The notes under the pieces were generated by a model. The model was not told the DNA's origin. It saw only the letters and a list, made by a program, of their open reading frames with translations, and made no database searches. DNA of 10,429 bases from a bacterium (GTDB taxonomy: Bacteria; Patescibacteriota; Patescibacteriia; Buchananbacterales; UBA6539), in NCBI GenBank assembly GCA_023246815.1, contig JAHFHR010000023.1, forward strand, positions 1-10,429, written 5' to 3'. Position numbers and translations under genes: made by a program. Shown in pieces: positions 7,129-10,429 of the stretch (position 1 is its first letter; each line of letters starts with the position of its first letter).

Positions 7129-7135
7129 GGAGGGG
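7129..7135 (-). promoter_or_regulatory. C-rich apical loop resembling anti-Shine-Dalgarno
   Basis: In the minus-strand RNA the 7-nt loop reads CCCCTCC and is followed by T. This includes CCTCCT, the core of the 16S anti-SD sequence. C-rich loops in small RNAs of Gram-positive bacteria are known to bind SD regions of target mRNAs. That function here is an inference. Confidence 0.35.
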
Positions 7136-7195
7136 TGATGTAGCCTTCACCGCTGGTAAACAGGACTTGGGAAGCCGTTTCCAGATTAATACTGG

Positions 7196-7224
7196 AGGTT
7201 ATCACATAACGCCCTAAAAGTCAA
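7196..7224 (-). promoter_or_regulatory. Promoter of the structured RNA
   Basis: A minus-strand -35 TTGACT (7219-7224, 5/6) is 17 nt from TAACCT (7196-7201, 3/6), with TGA just before the -10 as an extended element. The start is expected near 7189. A GTTAT/ATAAC inverted repeat (7198-7210) overlaps the -10. The promoter lies directly after the terminator of the upstream small gene. Confidence 0.5.
7198..7210. repeat. Short inverted repeat over the structured-RNA -10 region
   Basis: GTTAT and ATAAC flank CAC, giving a perfect 5-3-5 inverted repeat that covers most of the -10 element and part of the spacer. A repressor site is possible, but the short arms keep this tentative. Confidence 0.3.
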
Positions 7225-7244
7225 GAGAGATAAAAAGTACCTGG

Positions 7245-7279
7245 AATAATAAAGAGTCCGTACCAACAGATACGGACTC
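7245..7279 (-). terminator. Intrinsic terminator of the 86-aa gene
   Basis: A perfect 9-bp stem (7271-7279 with 7254-7262; minus-strand 5' arm GAGTCCGTA) with an 8-nt loop is followed on the minus strand by TTTATTATT (7253-7245). On the plus strand no T-run follows, so it is directional. It begins 29 nt after the stop of the small gene. Confidence 0.8.
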
Positions 7280-7307
7280 CGATCAAATTGAAGTTCTCAT
7301 AAAAACC

Positions 7308-7568
7308 TCAACGACGAGCGTTGAGCACTGATATTGCCCACTGTTTCATGGCAGCAAAGACAGGCCTAGAAACATGGACAATGGCTTCACCTTCGGTGAT
7401 TACGGCCCGATTCAGTAAAGTAGTACCAGAACCAGACCGACAAAAAGTGAAACAGGCATTATACCCTGGGATAGAGATAGTCACCCGTCCCCGTAATCTA
7501 TCAACCTCTCCCAACTCCAAATGAACTTTCTCACCACTACTTCTAGTAACCATCTTTGAAGCTGGCAT
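7308..7568 (-). CDS. Small hypothetical protein (86 aa) in its own transcription unit
   Basis: I do not recognise this protein. It is soluble-looking, with alternating hydrophobic residues suggesting beta strands (about 15-42 and 50-68) and an amphipathic C-terminal helix (about 70-83). No signal peptide or membrane segment is seen. Cys39 and Cys43 form a C-x3-C in a segment that also holds GYN and SGSG. That it is a real gene rests on its setting: a consensus -35 with an extended -10 (7617-7645), GAGGGA (7576-7581) 7 nt before the ATG, and a directional terminator just after the TGA. It runs opposite to pth and dprA. It could be a small regulator or an accessory protein, but no function can be assigned. 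The overlapping plus-strand frame has no comparable signals. Confidence 0.68.
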   Translation of the reverse strand: MPASKMVTRSSGEKVHLELGEVDRLRGRVTISIPGYNACFTFCRSGSGTTLLNRAVITEGEAIVHVSRPVFAAMKQWAISVLNARR

Positions 7569-7575
7569 GACGCTA

Positions 7576-7581
7576 TCCCTC
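7576..7581 (-). promoter_or_regulatory. Shine-Dalgarno site of the 86-aa gene
   Basis: GAGGGA on the minus strand stands 7 nt before ATG 7568-7566. It supports this start and the coding status of the small gene, since most starts in the window lack an SD. Confidence 0.6.
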
Positions 7582-7616
7582 GCTGTGAACTAAGCCAAAG
7601 AACAAAACAATACCTT

Positions 7617-7645
7617 TATCTATCATGCTAATCCAGATATGTCAA
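7617..7645 (-). promoter_or_regulatory. Promoter of the 86-aa gene
   Basis: A minus-strand consensus -35 TTGACA (7640-7645) is 17 nt from TAGATA (7617-7622, 3/6), with TGA before the -10 as an extended element. The predicted start near 7610 leaves a leader of about 42 nt. The -35 overlaps the first codons of dprA, so the two divergent units share sequence. Confidence 0.65.
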
Positions 7646-8514
7646 GTAGTACATACAAAAAAATAAGCGTACGTGATGCAGGTTACCCCAGCCTACTCAA
7701 AGAAATCCACAAGCCGCCGGAAACATTGTTCTACCGTGGCGATATCAGCGTGCTTGAGAAACCGCTGGTGGCGGTGGTGGGTAGCAGAAAAGTGAGCACA
7801 TACGGTCAGCAGGTTACCGAAAAAATTACCACTGAACTGGTACTGGCCGGAATTGGTATTGTTTCCGGGCTGGCTATTGGTATTGACACCATTGCCCACA
7901 AAACAGCACTGACAGCCAATGGCATCACTGTTGCCGTGCTTGGTTCTGGTATTGACCACATCTACCCGGCAGTTAACCGAGCGCTGGCTGAAGATATTGT
8001 TAAAGGCGGCGGACTAATTATTTCAGAATTTCCACTAGGCACACCAGCACTACCCTACCACTTCCCCATTCGCAACCGAACCATTGCCGGCATTAGTCTT
8101 GGCGTGGTGGTAACCGAAGCGCGAGAGAAATCAGGCGCGCTGATTACTGCCGGCCACAGTCTTGAACAAAATCGCGAAGTGTTTGCCGTTCCCGGACCAA
8201 TTGACCATCCGGGTGCCGTTGGCCCACATCAACTGATCAAGCAAGGTGCTGTGCTAACAACAAACGGCCATGATATACTGACTGAGTTGCAACTTGAACA
8301 GCGTCAACAACAACTGCAGATTAAGCAAGTATTACCGGCAACTCCCACTGAAGCGCGACTGCTCACCTTTTTGGAAACCGAAGCACTGCATGTTGACAAA
8401 TTATCTCGTTTCGCTAGACTGGATATCAATGTCGTAAACGCAACGCTCACCGTGCTGGAGATGAAAGGAATGGTGATACACCTCGGCGGACAAACCTACG
8501 CTAAGCGAAGCTAA
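7639..8514 (+). CDS. dprA: DNA-processing protein DprA
   Basis: DprA (Smf) binds incoming single-stranded DNA during natural transformation and loads RecA on it. At 291 aa this is a short version without the N-terminal SAM-like domain. The Rossmann-like core covers about 14-220: LFYRG (30-34), VGSRKVS (47-53), SGLAIGID (76-83), GSGIDHIYP (102-110), SEFPLG (129-134), HFPIRNR (141-147), SGALITA (165-171), and VPGPI (184-188). A DprA C-terminal winged helix follows at about 235-288. The ATG at 7639 has no SD and no convincing leader, so it may be translated leaderless; no clear plus-strand promoter was found. The minus-strand promoter of the 86-aa gene overlaps its start. topA follows after 9 nt, a common dprA-topA order. 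Confidence 0.96.
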   Translation: MSSSTYKKISVRDAGYPSLLKEIHKPPETLFYRGDISVLEKPLVAVVGSRKVSTYGQQVTEKITTELVLAGIGIVSGLAIGIDTIAHKTALTANGITVAVLGSGIDHIYPAVNRALAEDIVKGGGLIISEFPLGTPALPYHFPIRNRTIAGISLGVVVTEAREKSGALITAGHSLEQNREVFAVPGPIDHPGAVGPHQLIKQGAVLTTNGHDILTELQLEQRQQQLQIKQVLPATPTEARLLTFLETEALHVDKLSRFARLDINVVNATLTVLEMKGMVIHLGGQTYAKRS

Positions 8515-8523
8515 AAAAACTAC

Positions 8524-10429
8524 ATGCCAAAAAATCTGGTGATCGTTGAATCACCAACCAAAGCAAAGACGATTGCAAAATTTCTGGGCTCCGACTACAA
8601 AGTGGAGTCCTCTTTTGGTCATGTGCGCGATTTACCAAAATCCAAAATCGGCGTTGACCTAGAGGGCAGTTTTGAACCGGTATATGAAGTGCCGACTCGA
8701 GCCAAGAAAAAAGTAACAGAACTCAAAAAATTGGCTAAAGATGCGAGCATGATCTACTTCGCAACTGACGAAGACCGCGAAGGTGAAGCTATCTCCTGGC
8801 ACTTACAGGAGCTATTTGCCGCGCCAAAAAACAAAGTTCAACGCATTGTCTTTCATGAAATTACCGAAGAGGCCATCAAAGACTCACTAAAAAATCCCCG
8901 CGGCATTGATAAAAATCTGGTTGACGCCCAGCAGGCACGACGCGTACTTGATCGCATCGTCGGTTACAAGCTGTCACCATTTTTGTGGAAAAAAGTAGCG
9001 CGCGGCCTTTCCGCTGGTCGCGTCCAATCAGTAGCGGTTCGCTTAATCGTTGAGCGCGAACGTGAAATTGAAGCATTTAACCCGCAGGAGTACTGGAGTA
9101 TTGACGCGCTGCTTGCTAAAGACGGCACCACTTTTGAAGCTAAGCTCGCTACTAAAGATGGCAAGGCTCTGGATAAATACGCTCTGGAAAACCAAGCGCA
9201 GGCTGAAGCAGTGGTGGACAGTTTCAAAAATTCAACCTTCACGGTAGCAACGATTGAAAAAAGTCAAAAAAAGAAATCGGCACTGCCACCATTTACCACC
9301 TCCACTCTGCAGCAAGAAGCAAATCACCGGCTTGGATTTTCCGCCAAACAAACCATGATGTTTGCACAACAGTTGTACGAAGGTATTAAGCTGGGTGATG
9401 AAGGTCAGGTTGGTCTGATTACCTACATGCGCACGGATTCGCTTAATCTATCACAAAAGTTTTTAGACGAAGCCCAGAATCACATTACTAAAACCTACGG
9501 TGCGACATACACAACAGGTGTACGGGTGTATAAAGCAAAATCAAAGCTGGCACAAGAAGCTCATGAAGCGATTCGTCCAACCGCAGCACTGCGCACCCCG
9601 GAATCAATCAAATCAGACTTAGATGAACGTCAGTTCCGACTCTATCGTCTTATTTGGCAGCGTGCCGTTGCCTCGCAAATGAGCGAAGCGGTTATGGACA
9701 CCACCAAAGTAGATATTGCAGCCTCGGGTAGTCCGTATGGCTTGCGGGCCAATGGTTCAATTATTAAATTTGATGGCTACTTAAAAGTATACCCAACCGC
9801 GACTAAAGAAAATTTACTACCAGACTTGTCGGAAAAAGATCAATTGGAACTTAAAAAACTTGATTCTAACCAACACTTTACCCAGCCGCCAGCTCGCTAT
9901 TCTGAAGCAACCCTGGTCAAAGCACTTGAAGAATATGAAATTGGTCGACCGTCCACCTACGCGCCAACCATTGCCACCATTCAGGATCGCGGCTATGTTG
10001 AAAAAGAAGAAAAGAAGCTCCGGCCAACTGATCTAGCTTTCTTGGTAAACGATTTATTGGTAGAACACTTTCCGAAAGTAGTTGATTACGCTTTTACCGC
10101 CAAATTGGAAAGTGAATTTGATGAAATTGCTAATGGTGATTTGGAGTGGCACAAGATGATGAAAACATTTTACGGACCATTTTCCGAAAACCTTGAAGAA
10201 AAAGAAGAAAGTGTTAAAAAAGAAGAAGTGCTTAATATTCAGGAACTCGGCATTGACCCAGCCACCGGCAAGCCAGTCTATGTTCGCACCGGACGCTTTG
10301 GACCGTTTGTACAACTCGGTTCAAAGGACGATGAAGAAAAACCAAAATTCGCGTCCCTACCAAAAGGAAAATTAATAAAAGATATTGACATTAAAGAAGC
10401 GTTGCATCTGCTGTCGCTTCCCCGCATTC
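8524..10429 (+). CDS. topA: DNA topoisomerase I (type IA), 3' end cut by window edge
   Basis: The 635 codons present encode type IA topoisomerase, which relaxes negative supercoils through a 5'-phosphotyrosine intermediate. The Toprim domain (about 3-115) has Glu9 in VIVESPTKAKTI and the acidic TDEDREGE (81-88, Asp82/Asp84). Also visible are LSAGRVQSVAVRL (162-174), the active-site Tyr301 in TYMRTDS, HEAIRPT (347-353), and EIGRPSTYA (472-480). After about residue 570 comes a C-terminal repeat of the GKPVYVRTGRFGPFVQLG kind (582-599). No cysteine occurs in the visible part, so no zinc ribbon is seen so far. The ATG is 9 nt after dprA, without an SD. The missing tail probably holds more C-terminal repeats. 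Confidence 0.96.
   Translation, partial: MPKNLVIVESPTKAKTIAKFLGSDYKVESSFGHVRDLPKSKIGVDLEGSFEPVYEVPTRAKKKVTELKKLAKDASMIYFATDEDREGEAISWHLQELFAAPKNKVQRIVFHEITEEAIKDSLKNPRGIDKNLVDAQQARRVLDRIVGYKLSPFLWKKVARGLSAGRVQSVAVRLIVEREREIEAFNPQEYWSIDALLAKDGTTFEAKLATKDGKALDKYALENQAQAEAVVDSFKNSTFTVATIEKSQKKKSALPPFTTSTLQQEANHRLGFSAKQTMMFAQQLYEGIKLGDEGQVGLITYMRTDSLNLSQKFLDEAQNHITKTYGATYTTGVRVYKAKSKLAQEAHEAIRPTAALRTPESIKSDLDERQFRLYRLIWQRAVASQMSEAVMDTTKVDIAASGSPYGLRANGSIIKFDGYLKVYPTATKENLLPDLSEKDQLELKKLDSNQHFTQPPARYSEATLVKALEEYEIGRPSTYAPTIATIQDRGYVEKEEKKLRPTDLAFLVNDLLVEHFPKVVDYAFTAKLESEFDEIANGDLEWHKMMKTFYGPFSENLEEKEESVKKEEVLNIQELGIDPATGKPVYVRTGRFGPFVQLGSKDDEEKPKFASLPKGKLIKDIDIKEALHLLSLPRI

Larger units (their letters stand above)
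7036..7190 (-). ncRNA. Unclassified structured RNA, about 150 nt, three-way junction
   Basis: No protein is evident here, but complementary segments nest into a clear fold. A closing rod pairs 7151-7158 with 7063-7070 (8 bp perfect), 7161-7171 with 7051-7061, and 7173-7180 with 7042-7049. Inside are a hairpin with arms 7071-7078 and 7097-7104 (8 bp, inner 4-bp stem 7082-7085/7091-7094), and a hairpin with arms 7123-7128 and 7136-7141 (6 bp, 7-nt loop). The minus strand is preferred for three reasons. Two rod mismatches become G-U pairs only on that strand (one does on the plus strand). The closing stem runs straight into a T-tract (7044-7038). A promoter with 17-nt spacing ends at 7196. I see none of the signatures of SRP RNA, RNase P RNA or tmRNA, and no clear 6S architecture. 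Function is unknown. Confidence 0.6.

Noticed and set aside
7022..7150. Minus-strand open frame of 42 codons starting GTG through the structured RNA
   Set aside because: No SD, the frame ends inside the A/T palindrome, and the sequence is better explained by nested RNA stems.
7042..7180. Known RNA families: SRP 4.5S, 6S, RNase P and tmRNA, or a riboswitch
   Set aside because: No GGAAG-type SRP tip, no RNase P core, no tRNA-like ends with CCA, and no large central bubble. It is also not in the leader of a plausible target, since the next gene downstream on its strand is far away.
7042..7180. Plus-strand version of the structured RNA, with GGAGGGG in the loop as a CsrA-type site
   Set aside because: No plausible promoter before 7041, no U-tract after 7180, and fewer G-U rescued mismatches on that strand. 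Not fully excluded.
7321..7524. Plus-strand 67-codon frame opposite the 86-aa gene
   Set aside because: No SD and no promoter or terminator in its direction, whereas the minus strand has all three.
10193..10375. Lys-rich 60-codon plus-strand frame inside topA
   Set aside because: It is out of frame with the clear topA reading frame and is a low-complexity shadow of its Glu/Lys-rich segment.
1..10429. CRISPR arrays, insertion sequences, tRNA or rRNA genes
   Set aside because: No spaced direct repeats, transposase frames, terminal repeats or tRNA cloverleaf elements were seen.

Overview
The window looks like a chromosomal housekeeping segment from a bacterium with a compact genome. TGA acts as a stop at two ATGA gene junctions. 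Gene spacing is tight, many starts lack a Shine-Dalgarno (SD) sequence, and the proteins are very poor in cysteine. These traits fit a Patescibacteria/CPR-type lineage using the standard code, but that placement is an inference and no phylogenetic marker was tested.

Layout. (1) Positions 1-3479, minus strand: a cluster read as glpQ-like phosphodiesterase, lepB, hisS, rpsU and gatB/yqeY (the last cut by the window edge). A TGn-extended promoter at 3515-3543 drives the head. A second promoter zone behind hisS (691-773) can drive rpsU-yqeY separately. (2) Positions 3480-3593: a divergent intergenic region with back-to-back promoters. (3) Positions 3594-6981, plus strand: LCP (LytR-CpsA-Psr) family protein, der (engA) and pth, nearly abutting. 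(4) Positions 6982-7638: a 657-base stretch between two plus-strand groups that holds minus-strand material. It contains an 86-aa unrecognised protein gene with its own promoter, SD and terminator, followed by a promoter and a roughly 150-nt structured RNA that appears undescribed. That RNA ends in a U-tract inside a 28-bp perfect A/T palindrome facing the pth terminator. (5) Positions 7639-10429, plus strand: dprA, then topA (cut by the right edge).

Functionally the recognised genes cover translation and its quality control (HisRS, S21, GatB/YqeY, Pth, Der), envelope biogenesis (signal peptidase I, LCP transferase, phosphodiesterase) and DNA handling (DprA, TopA). The most unusual part is the pth-dprA interval: two tandem minus-strand units of unknown function. 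One is a non-coding RNA with a three-way-junction fold and a C-rich loop resembling an anti-SD sequence.
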